A DNA stretch of 64,000 nucleotides from Gracilimonas sp046602855 (GCF_046602855.1 NZ_JBKINJ010000002.1:496001-560000); one strand, 5' to 3'. Positions 34,994 through 44,624 are shown, counted from the first letter of the stretch. Notes: a model not told the origin generated them from the sequence alone. Program-made: numbers and translations.

Positions 34994-36712
34994 ATGCAGG
35001 CAAGCTGGGTAGCGGCACTTTCTCTTTTTCTATTCTTTATTGGTTACCGGTATTATTCGAAGTTTTTGGCTGAAAAGATCTATCGGCTAAATCCAGATTA
35101 TATGACCCCGGCACACGAATTCCAGGATGATGTGGATTATGTGCCGGCTAATAAATTTGTTCTTCTCGGGCATCACTTTACATCTATTGCGGGGGCAGCC
35201 CCCATTGTTGGTCCGGCTATTGCTGTTTACTGGGGTTGGTTGCCGGCTATGTTGTGGGTTGTGTTTGGGACTATACTTGCTGCCGGTGTTCATGATTTTG
35301 GTACTCTTGTCTTATCTGTGCGTAATAAAGGGCAATCTGTTGGTACCCTTGCAGATAAACTGGTTGGTCACAGAGCGAAATTGCTATTCCTGTTTATTAT
35401 TTTGATCCTAGTCTTGATGGTAAATGCTGTTTTCGCATGGGTCATTTCTAATCTATTCATCAATTTTCCGGCCACGGTCTTATCCATATTTATTCAAATA
35501 CCTCTTGCCATCTGGATCGGGATCAGAGCCTATCGAAAGAGTGGGAATATGGTAGTACCGTCTATAGTGGTATTATTTGTGATGTATTTTACGGCCATTA
35601 TTGCAAGTTACGTTCCTCTGCTTCAAATTGATCTGGTTCAATATTTTGGCGGAGCTGATTCTAATGTGATCTTCGGCTTGACCGGAATAGAAATGGCCTT
35701 TTTTGTATGGATCATGGTGCTGATGGTCTATGTATATTTTGCTTCCACCTTACCCGTTTGGAAATTGTTGCAACCCAGGGATCTGATCAATGCTTATCAG
35801 TTGGTTTTGGGACTTTTGATCCTCTATTTAGGTTTGTTTGTGAGTAATCCTGAAATTACCGCACCTGTAACAAACACGGAAGCTAATGATGTAAGTTGGT
35901 TTCCCTTATTGTTTATAACGATCGCTTGTGGTGCCATTTCCGGCTTCCATGGATTGGTTTCATCAGGAACAACAGCCAAGCAGCTGGATAAAGAAACAGA
36001 TGCACGGTTTGTTGGATATCTTGGGGCTGTTGGCGAGGGAGCGCTGGCATTGATCACTATCGTAGCCGTTGTAACTTATTTTAATACCACGGGTGAGTTT
36101 ACAGATGTGTATCATTCCTTTTCAGAAGCAGGAGCCGTTGGGTTGAATATTTTTGTGGAAGGTGCTGCGCAACTTGCCACATCATTGATGATTCCACTTG
36201 AAGCCGCTAAAACCATAATTGCGGTTATTGTGATCAGTTTTGCTGCAACCACTCTGGATACTTCTGTTCGGTTGATGCGATATATTCTTAATGAGCTGGG
36301 TGGGGAATACAATGTTAAACCGTTGACTAAAGTGCACACTTCAACACTCATTGCTGTAGGAGCCAGTGCAGCTTTGGTGCTGATACCTGAAGGGCCAAGG
36401 GGAATCGGTTCAGGAGGATATCTATTATGGCCATTGTTTGGTACATCCAATCAGTTATTAGCCGGTATAAGTTTGCTGTTAGTTACCATATGGCTGAAAA
36501 GGCAGGGTAGATCAATTGTCTTTACTTTGATTCCTATGATATTTTTGATGGCCATGACACTGTGGGCTATGACAGAGCAAGTGATCTTTGACTGGTCGGG
36601 CTACAGCGGCAACGATGCAAACATGCTGTTATTCATATTTGGTGCCATTATTCTGGGTTTTACCATTTGGATCATTTTGGAAGCGGTAGTTTTGATCCGA
36701 AAAAAAGAGTAA
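34994..36712 (+). CDS. cstA: Carbon starvation protein A family peptide/pyruvate transporter
   Basis: A 572-residue multi-pass membrane protein. The N-terminal half holds the CstA signature: YYSKFLAEKIYRLNPDYMTPA, GHHFTSIAGAAPIVGPAIAVYWGWLPAMLWV and GTILAAGVHDFGTLVLS; a later segment has SGFHGLVSSGTTAKQLDKE and GGYLLWPLFGTSNQLLAG. Members import peptides or pyruvate under carbon limitation. It is the shorter CstA branch (E. coli CstA is about 700). Its tail nearly touches the convergent potassium-channel gene (3 bases apart). Confidence 0.94.
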   Translation: MQASWVAALSLFLFFIGYRYYSKFLAEKIYRLNPDYMTPAHEFQDDVDYVPANKFVLLGHHFTSIAGAAPIVGPAIAVYWGWLPAMLWVVFGTILAAGVHDFGTLVLSVRNKGQSVGTLADKLVGHRAKLLFLFIILILVLMVNAVFAWVISNLFINFPATVLSIFIQIPLAIWIGIRAYRKSGNMVVPSIVVLFVMYFTAIIASYVPLLQIDLVQYFGGADSNVIFGLTGIEMAFFVWIMVLMVYVYFASTLPVWKLLQPRDLINAYQLVLGLLILYLGLFVSNPEITAPVTNTEANDVSWFPLLFITIACGAISGFHGLVSSGTTAKQLDKETDARFVGYLGAVGEGALALITIVAVVTYFNTTGEFTDVYHSFSEAGAVGLNIFVEGAAQLATSLMIPLEAAKTIIAVIVISFAATTLDTSVRLMRYILNELGGEYNVKPLTKVHTSTLIAVGASAALVLIPEGPRGIGSGGYLLWPLFGTSNQLLAGISLLLVTIWLKRQGRSIVFTLIPMIFLMAMTLWAMTEQVIFDWSGYSGNDANMLLFIFGAIILGFTIWIILEAVVLIRKKE

Positions 36713-36715
36713 AGG

Positions 36716-38407
36716 CTATTCTTTTTTATAATATTCAATAAAGCGTTGCTCATCTTCTGATTTACCGATCAAGATGATCTCACTGTTTGGCGGGATAGGA
36801 TCATTTGGATCAGGGTTGATCCGTTGCTCTCCTTTAACTTGATATGCAATTACATTACAGCCGGTCTTATTACGAATGTCCATCTCTACCAATGTTTTGC
36901 CGATGAGCTTTTCAGGGGTTTGCAGGCTAAATACATTAAGTCCCTGGGCTACCATTACAATGTCATTATCTTCAAAAATATTGAATATAGCATTGGCACC
37001 CATAGCGGCATAACTCATCACAAAATCGGCACCTGCGCGGTGAAGAGTATTGACATTTCTCTCAAATGTAGATCTTGATACAATATGAATATTTGGACGA
37101 AGGCTTCTGCAGTAAATAGTAAGATAAATGTTAACATCATCCTGATTAGTGGTGATTATGACGTTTGGAGCATTATCTATACCGGCTTTTTTAAGTGTAT
37201 CAAGATCTGCAGCATCACCCAAAATGAAATCTTCAGTATCCAGAACACGATCGGGATCTTTATCTATGATCCTGTATTTAATGTTTCTCTGTTTTAAGTG
37301 ACGTGCTGTGGCTCTGCCAACTCTTCCGGCACCTATTATGATAAGTGGCTCATCACTTATACCATAAATACCAAAAAGCTCATCATACTTTCTGAGTTGG
37401 TCTACCGTTCCTGCAAGTACCAATACACTGTGAGGGTGGATCTCAAGATCCGGATGTGCGCTATAAAAATCCCCTCTTTCCCAAACACCAACAACATTTA
37501 TTCCAAAATTCTCTCTGATCTTACTTTCTTTGAGCGTTTTGCCAACCAGTGGGGTATCAAAAGTTGTGGCTTCTGCGATAATTAATTTACCGAACCGACC
37601 AACGGTATGTACTCTCGCGTCTTGCCCAAGCGTTCTTCGTGAAAGCGCCCGCCCTAAAATATTCCCCATGTGTAGTACATGATCGCTTCCGGCTAACTTC
37701 AAGACATCCATTGAGTCATAGGAATTTGCCGAGGATATGATCTTTACTTCTTCTGTTAGTTCTCTGATCGTATGTGCAATGTTAGAGTTAAACATATCAT
37801 CCCCACCGGTGTAAACCAATGCTGCTTTTTCAACATGCATTTTCCGAAATGTTTCGGGATCATCCGGTTCACCTACCATAACCCTATAACCTTCATCGTA
37901 GAGGTCTAAAGCCTGTTCAAGTTCATTTACCAGCAGTACATACTCATGCCCGTATTGATCAAGTTTTTGGATGAGTGACCGCGTGATAGCATCAAAACTG
38001 GTAATGATGATATGTCCACTGGTATCGTCCGGCAATTCACGGGGAGCTCGGGCCCTGTGTTGTGCTTCCATCCATGGAGCGTAGAAAAACTCAATAAAAG
38101 TGAATGGCAGCATGATCAGAAGTGATATAACACCGGTTCCCAAAACTACGATAGAAAACATTCTACCCAGATCAGACTGGAAGGTTATATCACCAAAACC
38201 GAGCGTAGTCATGGTCGTTAACGTCCAATAAAAGCCTGTTAACCAAGAGTGGTCCTGACCTTCCATAGCCATGATCTCATGAAACAGAACACCGAATACA
38301 AGGATCATGGCTATCAGTATCAGCACAAAACGGATGAGTCGCTTTATGTTAATCTTGGTATTACGGTTAGCAACAAAATAGCTGAGCTGTGAGGTAAAGA
38401 ATTTCAT
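36716..38407 (-). CDS. Potassium channel protein with two RCK (TrkA-N/TrkA-C) units
   Basis: A 563-residue protein. It has two membrane helices (~23-45, ~80-108) around a pore loop with the selectivity filter TLGFGD (residues ~68-73), then two RCK repeats in tandem. RCK-N 1 is at ~130-250, with a TrkA-C-like part at ~270-340. RCK-N 2 is at ~350-465 (GAGRVGRATARHL and the D-x-D ribose-binding pattern), with a second TrkA-C part at ~480-563. The first RCK has a poor dinucleotide loop (no GxGxxG), so only the second probably binds NAD or ATP. Such a channel mediates gated K+ flow across the inner membrane. Confidence 0.9.
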   Translation of the reverse strand: MKFFTSQLSYFVANRNTKINIKRLIRFVLILIAMILVFGVLFHEIMAMEGQDHSWLTGFYWTLTTMTTLGFGDITFQSDLGRMFSIVVLGTGVISLLIMLPFTFIEFFYAPWMEAQHRARAPRELPDDTSGHIIITSFDAITRSLIQKLDQYGHEYVLLVNELEQALDLYDEGYRVMVGEPDDPETFRKMHVEKAALVYTGGDDMFNSNIAHTIRELTEEVKIISSANSYDSMDVLKLAGSDHVLHMGNILGRALSRRTLGQDARVHTVGRFGKLIIAEATTFDTPLVGKTLKESKIRENFGINVVGVWERGDFYSAHPDLEIHPHSVLVLAGTVDQLRKYDELFGIYGISDEPLIIIGAGRVGRATARHLKQRNIKYRIIDKDPDRVLDTEDFILGDAADLDTLKKAGIDNAPNVIITTNQDDVNIYLTIYCRSLRPNIHIVSRSTFERNVNTLHRAGADFVMSYAAMGANAIFNIFEDNDIVMVAQGLNVFSLQTPEKLIGKTLVEMDIRNKTGCNVIAYQVKGEQRINPDPNDPIPPNSEIILIGKSEDEQRFIEYYKKE

Positions 38408-38572
38408 TTATATAATATGAGGGTTAGCTTATTGAAAAGAAATAGCTTTAGGTGTTTTGTTTAAGAAAGTCATAATTCGGAAAATAATATATGCGTCTAT
38501 ACTTTCCTTTCTTAAAACAGGTATATTTATTTTGATTCAAGAGAAACCAACAGCTTATCAAAAAATTGATCC

Positions 38573-39199
38573 ATGCATTATACTGAAGAAAAATGGCTGG
38601 TTTGGATGGACCAACTGGCTAAAAATGATTATGTGATCGTTGATGATTTCATAAGTGAGGCCTTGTTTTCAAACATCATGGATTTTTTTCATGAAATGGA
38701 ATCAGCCGATAAATTAAAAAAAGCAGGCATTGGTGCTCAGCAAGATTTTTTAGTGAAAGCTGAGATACGAGGTGATTTTATTTATTGGCTTGAAGAGGAA
38801 AGAGATACGGTGTTAAAACCATTTTTTGAGTTAAAGGATGAACTCATCCAAATGTTAAAGCGATTTTGCTATTTGAGTTTATCAGGTTCTGAATTTCATA
38901 TCGCCAAATACCCTGCAGGTTCCCATTACCACCGGCATCTTGATCAATTCAACGAAAGAACAAACCGGCAGATCACCGTTCTTATATATTTAAATAAGGA
39001 TTGGAAAAAAGGGGACGGTGGGGAACTCGTTATCTATAATGAAGGAGAAGAAATTTTAGTAGAACCGGTGGCAAAAAGACTTCTCTTATTTAAAAGCGAT
39101 GTAATAGAACACGAGGTGCTTACCACTAATGTTCCAAGGTATAGCCTAACGGGATGGCTTTTACATCAACCTGCAGGTATTGGGTATCTGCTCGGTTAA
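38573..39199 (+). CDS. 2OG-Fe(II) oxygenase (prolyl 4-hydroxylase-like)
   Basis: A 208-residue protein. The iron ligands fit the HxD...H triad: FHIAKYPAGSHYHRHLDQF gives His and Asp, and DVIEHEVL gives the distal His; RYSLTGW supplies the 2-oxoglutarate-binding arginine. The central part has the jelly-roll strands (ITVLIYLN, GELVIYNEGEEILVEP). Family members hydroxylate proline in proteins or small molecules. Substrate unknown, cytoplasmic. It stands alone, upstream of phoB. Confidence 0.85.
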   Translation: MHYTEEKWLVWMDQLAKNDYVIVDDFISEALFSNIMDFFHEMESADKLKKAGIGAQQDFLVKAEIRGDFIYWLEEERDTVLKPFFELKDELIQMLKRFCYLSLSGSEFHIAKYPAGSHYHRHLDQFNERTNRQITVLIYLNKDWKKGDGGELVIYNEGEEILVEPVAKRLLLFKSDVIEHEVLTTNVPRYSLTGWLLHQPAGIGYLLG

Positions 39200-39309
39200 A
39201 AACATTGACCGTGATCCCATAACAATTTCTTAATGGCTACAAATTTTCTATTAATACAGTACATTAGTACCATTGTATAATTAAATCCCAGCATCTAAAT
39301 CCCGTTATT

Positions 39310-39987
39310 GTGGCTGATAAAACAATTCTTGTCGTTGACGATGAAAAAGACCTTTTAGATCTCATTGAATATAATCTGAAAAAAGAAGGCTTTAATGTTA
39401 TAAAAGCTGAAAATGGGGAAGAAGGTATTGAGAGAGCAAAAGAATTTAATCCTGATCTTGTTTTAATGGATATTATGATGCCTAAGATGGACGGCATGGA
39501 AGCTGTTGAAAAAATGCGCAAGGATGATCAACTGAAATCAATCCCTATCATATTTTTGACGGCCCGCAGTGATGAGAAGACCGAAGTTGAAGGGCTAAAC
39601 AAGGGTGGGGATGACTATATAACAAAACCCATAAGTACTACAAAATTGATCTCAAGGATCAAAGCTGTCCTCCGTCGATTTGATGAAACTGAAGAAGAAG
39701 TTAATCGCCTTGAAGTACATGACCTCGTTATAGATAAAGACAGGTATATAGTTACTCGAGATGATGAAGAATTTCAACTTCCCCGCAAGGAATTTGAACT
39801 TTTATATTATCTGGCAAGCCGAAAGGGTAAAGTCAGAGATCGACAAACTCTTCTCAATAAAGTATGGGGAGATAATATCTATGTGGTAGATAGAACTGTT
39901 GATGTTCATGTCAGAAAGATCCGTGAAAAATTGGGCGATCATTACATTGAAACCATTAAAGGAGTCGGATACAGATTTAAGGAATGA
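39310..39987 (+). CDS. phoB: PhoB-type response regulator
   Basis: A 225-residue OmpR/PhoB-class regulator starting at GTG. The receiver domain (~1-125) has acidic pair D10-D11, phosphoacceptor Asp54 (VLMDIMMPKMDG), and conserved Thr and Lys (FLTARS, YITKP). The C-terminal winged-helix DNA-binding domain (~130-225) ends with VDVHVRKIREKLG and IKGVGYRF. It overlaps the following histidine kinase gene by 4 bases. The phosphate-related symbol is by similarity; a different stimulus is possible as no pst genes are nearby. Confidence 0.88.
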   Translation: MADKTILVVDDEKDLLDLIEYNLKKEGFNVIKAENGEEGIERAKEFNPDLVLMDIMMPKMDGMEAVEKMRKDDQLKSIPIIFLTARSDEKTEVEGLNKGGDDYITKPISTTKLISRIKAVLRRFDETEEEVNRLEVHDLVIDKDRYIVTRDDEEFQLPRKEFELLYYLASRKGKVRDRQTLLNKVWGDNIYVVDRTVDVHVRKIREKLGDHYIETIKGVGYRFKE

Positions 39988-41066
39988 GTAAATCCACAAA
40001 GACAAATAAAGGGATTTATAGACTCGGAATTCGGTTAGGCTTTTTAGTTTCGATAATTTCTTCCGTCGTACTGTTTTTGATCTCATTGCTTGGTTTTGAC
40101 ATTGATGCTTCAGATGCAGCCTTTCTCTCCGCAATTTCAGCTGCTTTAATTTTTGTAGTTGGCTATATAGTTACGTTGAGGCTTACGGGGAAAAGATTTG
40201 ATATCATCGAAAGAATGTTCAAAAACATATCTCGAAAACGATTTATTGAATACAACGATATCCCCTTTGGCAAGAAAGATGAATTGGATTATCTGATCAA
40301 GCAGGGAATAAAATCCAGTCGGACTACAGAAAGAGAGATTCAGCGTTTAAACCGTATCGAAAATTATCGTAAGGAATTTATAGGGGATATATCTCACGAG
40401 CTTAAAACTCCCATCTTTGCTATTCAGGGTTTTATAGAAACTCTGCTAAATGGTGCTCTTGAGGATGAAGAGGTCAACAGGGATTTTCTCAGGAAAGCCA
40501 TGAGAAATGTAAACCGATTGATTTACCTTACCAAGGATCTCATGGAGATATCTAAATTGGAAACCGGTGAACTAAAGTCTGAAATAGAAGAGGTTTATCT
40601 GTTTGAGATTTTGAATGATATTATTGAAAGCCTGAATTACAAAGCTGAAAAGGAAGGCATTCAACTTATTATCAATGATTTTGATCGTAGTATCAAGGTC
40701 AAGGCAGATAAGAATCAACTCAAGCAAGTATTGATAAATCTTATCGAAAATGGCATTAAATATAACGTACCCAAAGGGAAAGTCGAAGTATCGGTGTTTA
40801 CAAAACCGAAACAGCAGGAAAAAGTTTTTGTTTCAGTAGTTGATACAGGAATGGGTATTGATGAGAAAGATATTCCCAGGGTCACGGAAAGGTTTTTTAG
40901 GGTAGATAAATCCAGATCACGTGAGAGAGGTGGAACCGGGCTGGGATTAGCGATCGTAAAACATATCATGGAAGCTCACGGGGAGAAATTCACTATTAAA
41001 AGTGAGCCTAATAAAGGATCCACATTCACGATCAGTCTTACAAGAGCAGACCTGGTTCAGGTTTGA
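39984..41066 (+). CDS. phoR: PhoR-type sensor histidine kinase
   Basis: A 360-residue sensor kinase. Two membrane helices (~18-36 and ~45-65) have a very short intervening loop, so there is almost no periplasmic sensor domain. The dimerisation/phosphoacceptor helix contains DISHELKTPIFAIQGF (His about 138), and the HATPase domain has LIENGIKYN, DTGMGI and GGTGLGLAIVKHIMEAHGE. The ATG overlaps the stop of phoB by 4 bases (ATGA). It would phosphorylate the adjacent regulator, probably in response to an intramembrane or partner-protein signal. Confidence 0.88.
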   Translation: MSKSTKTNKGIYRLGIRLGFLVSIISSVVLFLISLLGFDIDASDAAFLSAISAALIFVVGYIVTLRLTGKRFDIIERMFKNISRKRFIEYNDIPFGKKDELDYLIKQGIKSSRTTEREIQRLNRIENYRKEFIGDISHELKTPIFAIQGFIETLLNGALEDEEVNRDFLRKAMRNVNRLIYLTKDLMEISKLETGELKSEIEEVYLFEILNDIIESLNYKAEKEGIQLIINDFDRSIKVKADKNQLKQVLINLIENGIKYNVPKGKVEVSVFTKPKQQEKVFVSVVDTGMGIDEKDIPRVTERFFRVDKSRSRERGGTGLGLAIVKHIMEAHGEKFTIKSEPNKGSTFTISLTRADLVQV

Positions 41067-41122
41067 TCAATAATATCTTACCTTCTTTGCTAAATAAAGT
41101 AATATAAAACGAAGCTGATATT

Positions 41123-42208
41123 ATGATATACGCAGTTATAATGGCCGGGGGATCCGGAACTCGCTTTTGGCCAAGAAGCATAAAAGAATTACCTAAACAA
41201 TTTCTTTCTCTGTTTGGTGAAGGAACCATGATTCAGAATACTGCCAGGCGGATAGAATCCATGATACCTCAGGAAAGGATACTGGTTGTGACTAATGACA
41301 ACTACGTAGATATAGTTAAGGATCAGCTTCCATCTGTCCCTGAGGAAAATATAATAGGTGAACCGGTTGCAAAAAACACTGCCCCTTGTGTAGCTATTGC
41401 AGCTCAATTACTCTATAAAAAAGACCCGGAGGCAGTGATGGTCGTGTTGCCCGCTGATCATCATATTGAGCAACCTGATGCTTTTAAGGAATATCTCACT
41501 GCAGCTATAGAAAAAGCGAAGTCAGGGTCAAATCTTGTTACTATCGGGATCGAACCTGACCGACCGGAGACCGGCTACGGATATATTCAGGGTGATATAT
41601 CAAAATCAGAGAAAGTTAATGGTAAGGATGTTTATTCCGTTAAAGCCTTTAAAGAAAAACCTGATCTGGAAACGGCAAATAGATTTCTTCAGGAAGGTAA
41701 TTATTATTGGAACAGTGGTATGTTTATTTGGAAAGCAGAGACTATTCTGGATGAATTTGAAAAGCATTTACCGGGAATGTATAAAAAGGTATTAAAAGCC
41801 AATGATGGTCTCTTTGAAGTAAATCATAAAGAGTCTATCGATCAATTTTACCAGTCATGTGAATCCATTTCTATTGATTATGGGATCATGGAGCACGCTA
41901 AAGAAGTATTTGTAGTGCCCGGAGATTTTGGATGGAATGATGTAGGCAGCTGGACAGCTGTATACGACCTAGGCGAAAAAGATGAAACCGGTAATGTAGT
42001 TAAATCACAAAATTCTACATTCAGTGAAACAAATAACAGTTATGTCTATTCTGAAAGCGGTAAAATGATTTCATTGGTCGGCGTGGATAATGTAGCCGTT
42101 GTAGAAACCGAACACGCTATATTAGTTTGTAACCTCGAAAATGCCCAAAATGTGAAAGATATTGTAGAACAACTTAAGTCAAACCCTGATTTGAAGAAAT
42201 TTTTATAG
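41123..42208 (+). CDS. manC: Mannose-1-phosphate guanylyltransferase
   Basis: A 361-residue sugar nucleotidyltransferase. The N-terminal MAGGSGTRFWPRSIKELPKQ is the GTP-binding signature; other conserved elements are VLPADHHIEQP, PDRPETGYGYI and VKAFKEKPDLETA, and SIDYGIMEHA. It makes GDP-mannose for surface polysaccharides and glycoproteins. It lacks the C-terminal cupin (phosphomannose isomerase) domain of bifunctional forms. It lies 57 bases after phoR on the same strand and may share its transcript. Its stop is one base from the convergent metallo-hydrolase gene. Confidence 0.94.
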   Translation: MIYAVIMAGGSGTRFWPRSIKELPKQFLSLFGEGTMIQNTARRIESMIPQERILVVTNDNYVDIVKDQLPSVPEENIIGEPVAKNTAPCVAIAAQLLYKKDPEAVMVVLPADHHIEQPDAFKEYLTAAIEKAKSGSNLVTIGIEPDRPETGYGYIQGDISKSEKVNGKDVYSVKAFKEKPDLETANRFLQEGNYYWNSGMFIWKAETILDEFEKHLPGMYKKVLKANDGLFEVNHKESIDQFYQSCESISIDYGIMEHAKEVFVVPGDFGWNDVGSWTAVYDLGEKDETGNVVKSQNSTFSETNNSYVYSESGKMISLVGVDNVAVVETEHAILVCNLENAQNVKDIVEQLKSNPDLKKFL

Positions 42209-42209
42209 A

Positions 42210-42968
42210 TCAAACGTTAATGACCTGTTGGTCATAGGCTAGTTTAATATGATCAGGTAAATTTTTATTAGTCTGCTCATGATCTACATAACTATTCATA
42301 TGTATAAGATAAGCTTCCGGTATCTTCAGTTCTTCGATGATCTCTACAGCTTGTGGAATAGTTAGGTGAGTGGGGTGTTCAGGATTCCAGCGGAGGGCTC
42401 CTAATACCAGGACTTTTGAACCTCTTATCTTTTCCAGTGTTGAATCAGGAATATCTTTCACATCAGTTACATATGAAAAGTTATTTATGCGATATCCGAA
42501 AACTTCAGTTTTACCATGCATTACCGGTAATGTAGTGATTTTTAGGTTTCCCAACGAAAACTCATCTTCTGCTTCAATTAATTTTAATGAGGTTGAGCCC
42601 GGATATTTGTTTTTACCAAACATATAGTCAAATCTTCTCCTTACTGACTTAATACAGTTTTTGGAGGCATATGCCGGTATAGCAGATTTGTTGATATAAG
42701 AATAGATCCTAAGGTCATCAAGGCCTGCAACATGATCCATATGCTCATGAGTTATCAACAGATGATCGAGCTTCTGTAATTTTGCCTGTATACTTTGAAT
42801 TCTAAATTCGGGCCCGGCATCTATAAGAATAGATTGACCTTTGTGCTGTATCCAGGCAGAACATCTTGTTCTAAAATTTCTTGGATCATGAAAAAGTTCT
42901 TCACTCCTGAATCCTCCTGCAACGGGTACGCCCATGGAAGTTCCGGTACCTAAAAATGTTACTTTCAT
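42210..42968 (-). CDS. MBL-fold metallo-hydrolase (PhnP-like)
   Basis: A 252-residue beta-lactamase-fold hydrolase. The metal motif THEHMDHVAGLDDLR (His74, His76, Asp78, His79), an early FLGTGTSMGVPV, and a C-terminal LIHMNSYVDHE fit the PhnP/RNase Z-like branch, which hydrolyses cyclic phosphodiesters such as phosphoribosyl 1,2-cyclic phosphate. No phn gene accompanies it, so the substrate may differ. The start ATG overlaps the stop of the upstream gene by 4 bases, in the order barrel protein, unknown, metallo-hydrolase. Confidence 0.88.
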   Translation of the reverse strand: MKVTFLGTGTSMGVPVAGGFRSEELFHDPRNFRTRCSAWIQHKGQSILIDAGPEFRIQSIQAKLQKLDHLLITHEHMDHVAGLDDLRIYSYINKSAIPAYASKNCIKSVRRRFDYMFGKNKYPGSTSLKLIEAEDEFSLGNLKITTLPVMHGKTEVFGYRINNFSYVTDVKDIPDSTLEKIRGSKVLVLGALRWNPEHPTHLTIPQAVEIIEELKIPEAYLIHMNSYVDHEQTNKNLPDHIKLAYDQQVINV

Positions 42969-43264
42969 TCTAACTTAAAATCTTCCGTGGTTTCTACGGG
43001 CGTGACTTGTAACTGTTCCCATAGGTCTTCTAATTTTCGTCTAACTGCCGGTTTTATATATACGCCTGAAAGATCTATTTCACCTAATACCCTCCCCATA
43101 GTACCTAGTTGAGACTCAATTGGTTTGTTTTTATTTACAACAACGAGCTTTTGGCCTTCTATTATGCATTCGTCTCCTTTAAAGGATCCTCTTTCTTTTC
43201 TTAGAGTATATCCTGCCTGTTCAAGAACCTGTTCCAATTCAAGAAGTAATTTATCGGGTTTCAA
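42965..43264 (-). CDS. Unknown 99-residue protein in a coupled operon
   Basis: A small soluble protein with an amphipathic helix (LLLELEQVLEQAGYTLRKERG), a strand pair (DECIIEGQKLVVVNKNKPIESQLGTMGRVLGE), a Val-Tyr-Ile-Lys-Pro turn, and a C-terminal helix (RRKLEDLWEQLQV). I do not recognise the family. Both ends overlap neighbours by 4 bases (ATGA-type), so it is translated in a tight unit between an outer-membrane barrel gene and the MBL hydrolase. That arrangement supports it being a true gene. Confidence 0.8.
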   Translation of the reverse strand: MKPDKLLLELEQVLEQAGYTLRKERGSFKGDECIIEGQKLVVVNKNKPIESQLGTMGRVLGEIDLSGVYIKPAVRRKLEDLWEQLQVTPVETTEDFKLE

Positions 43265-43995
43265 AATGATACTCCTAACGTTATTGTGTGGCCTGAAAGA
43301 TCATAATCTAATCTCTCTTCATCAATATCATATGAATCAAAAATGTAGTCATAGCCAAAACTTATGTTCTTACCGAATAATAAATTATAAAAATTTATTC
43401 GGGCATTTCCGTTTAAACTAAATACACTTCCTCCCAAAAACCCCCCACTTGCTGAACTAAAACCGTATGAGGTGAGAAATTCACTCGTTATACTAAATCT
43501 ATTCTGTTTTATAATTGCAGCCGTTAAACCTGCACCCGCACTTAAAGATGTTTGTGAAAACTCCTCATTAATATCATCATTTCTTACTGATACCAAACGG
43601 CTGTCTAATTTTACCGGTATACCCGCTTTAAAGCTTTGACCATTGATCAAATAAAAAGGGTTTATGAAGTTTAAATTCAAACTGAAATACTTGGTGTTGT
43701 TTAATCCTGTTATGGTGTTACCCAAAACTGCATTTATATTAAAACCTAAGGATTCATATGCTATATAGGCTGCTTCCCCATTAAATGTTAATGGGGTATG
43801 TATCAAATTATTACCAATATTTGATCCTTTATATTTAAAATCAATGAATTGAACACCTGCACGAGCATAGGGTGAATATATATTTCCAAAATTGGTACGG
43901 TTATCAGTTCCAACTGAAAACATCTGTGCCTGTGAAGAGAATGGTAAGATCACCAAGATAAGTGAGCAAAAAAGGATTAACTTAATTTTATTCAT
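43261..43995 (-). CDS. Predicted outer-membrane beta-barrel protein
   Basis: A 244-residue protein with a Sec signal peptide (MNKIKLILFCSLILVILPFSSQAQ). The mature sequence alternates polar and hydrophobic residues throughout, with turns at Gly-Asn and Asp, and ends HTITLGVSF with terminal Phe, a typical C-terminal barrel strand. No specific family is recognised. It is the first gene of a three-gene unit with overlapping stops and starts. It could be an assembly or transport factor of the envelope; function unknown. Confidence 0.75.
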   Translation of the reverse strand: MNKIKLILFCSLILVILPFSSQAQMFSVGTDNRTNFGNIYSPYARAGVQFIDFKYKGSNIGNNLIHTPLTFNGEAAYIAYESLGFNINAVLGNTITGLNNTKYFSLNLNFINPFYLINGQSFKAGIPVKLDSRLVSVRNDDINEEFSQTSLSAGAGLTAAIIKQNRFSITSEFLTSYGFSSASGGFLGGSVFSLNGNARINFYNLLFGKNISFGYDYIFDSYDIDEERLDYDLSGHTITLGVSF

Positions 43996-44057
43996 TTTGG
44001 AATGATTTAGATTCTTATAACAGTTTAAACAATACCTAACTAAATAATTAATCGGTT

Positions 44058-44597
44058 ATGAAAATATTATCAATTTTAATAGCACTGTCTTTGGGATTTA
44101 GTATGAATACAACTAATGATAGTATCTTTAATTATAAGATGAAGGATATTGATGGCAAAGAAGTTTCCTTAGATAAATATAAAGGTAAAGTAATCCTTGT
44201 TGTGAATGTAGCCTCAAAATGTGGTTACACTCCACAATATGAAGGGTTGCAAAATCTCTATGAAAAGTATAAAGATGACGGATTGGTAATTCTTGGTTTC
44301 CCTGCCAATAATTTTAATGGACAAGAACCTGGATCCGATGAGGAGATCAAACAGTTTTGCACTCTTAACTATGGTGTTGAATTTCCAATGTTTTCCAAGG
44401 TTTCTGTTAAAGGGGAGGATCAATCGAAATTATTTACTTACTTGACTCAAGCACAGAACCCTGACTTTACCGGAGAGATAAAATGGAATTTTGAAAAGTT
44501 TCTTATCGATAAAGAGGGCAACTTGATGAGAAGATTTAGAAGCGATGTTAAACCTGAAAGTGATGAGATCGTTACTGCTGTCTCTGAGGCTCTTTAA
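44058..44597 (+). CDS. Glutathione peroxidase-type thiol peroxidase
   Basis: A 179-residue protein of the GPx fold. The peroxidatic residue is cysteine, not selenocysteine, at about position 55 (NVASKCGYTPQYEGLQ); the glutamine is in FPANNFNGQEPGS and the tryptophan-asparagine in KWNFEKFLID, forming the catalytic tetrad. The N-terminal segment (MKILSILIALSLGFSM) resembles a signal peptide, so it may act in the periplasm. It reduces peroxides using thioredoxin or another thiol. It is divergent from the barrel-protein operon and followed by a terminator. Confidence 0.93.
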   Translation: MKILSILIALSLGFSMNTTNDSIFNYKMKDIDGKEVSLDKYKGKVILVVNVASKCGYTPQYEGLQNLYEKYKDDGLVILGFPANNFNGQEPGSDEEIKQFCTLNYGVEFPMFSKVSVKGEDQSKLFTYLTQAQNPDFTGEIKWNFEKFLIDKEGNLMRRFRSDVKPESDEIVTAVSEAL

Positions 44598-44624
44598 TTA
44601 ATTATTTATTATTCATCCTGATCT

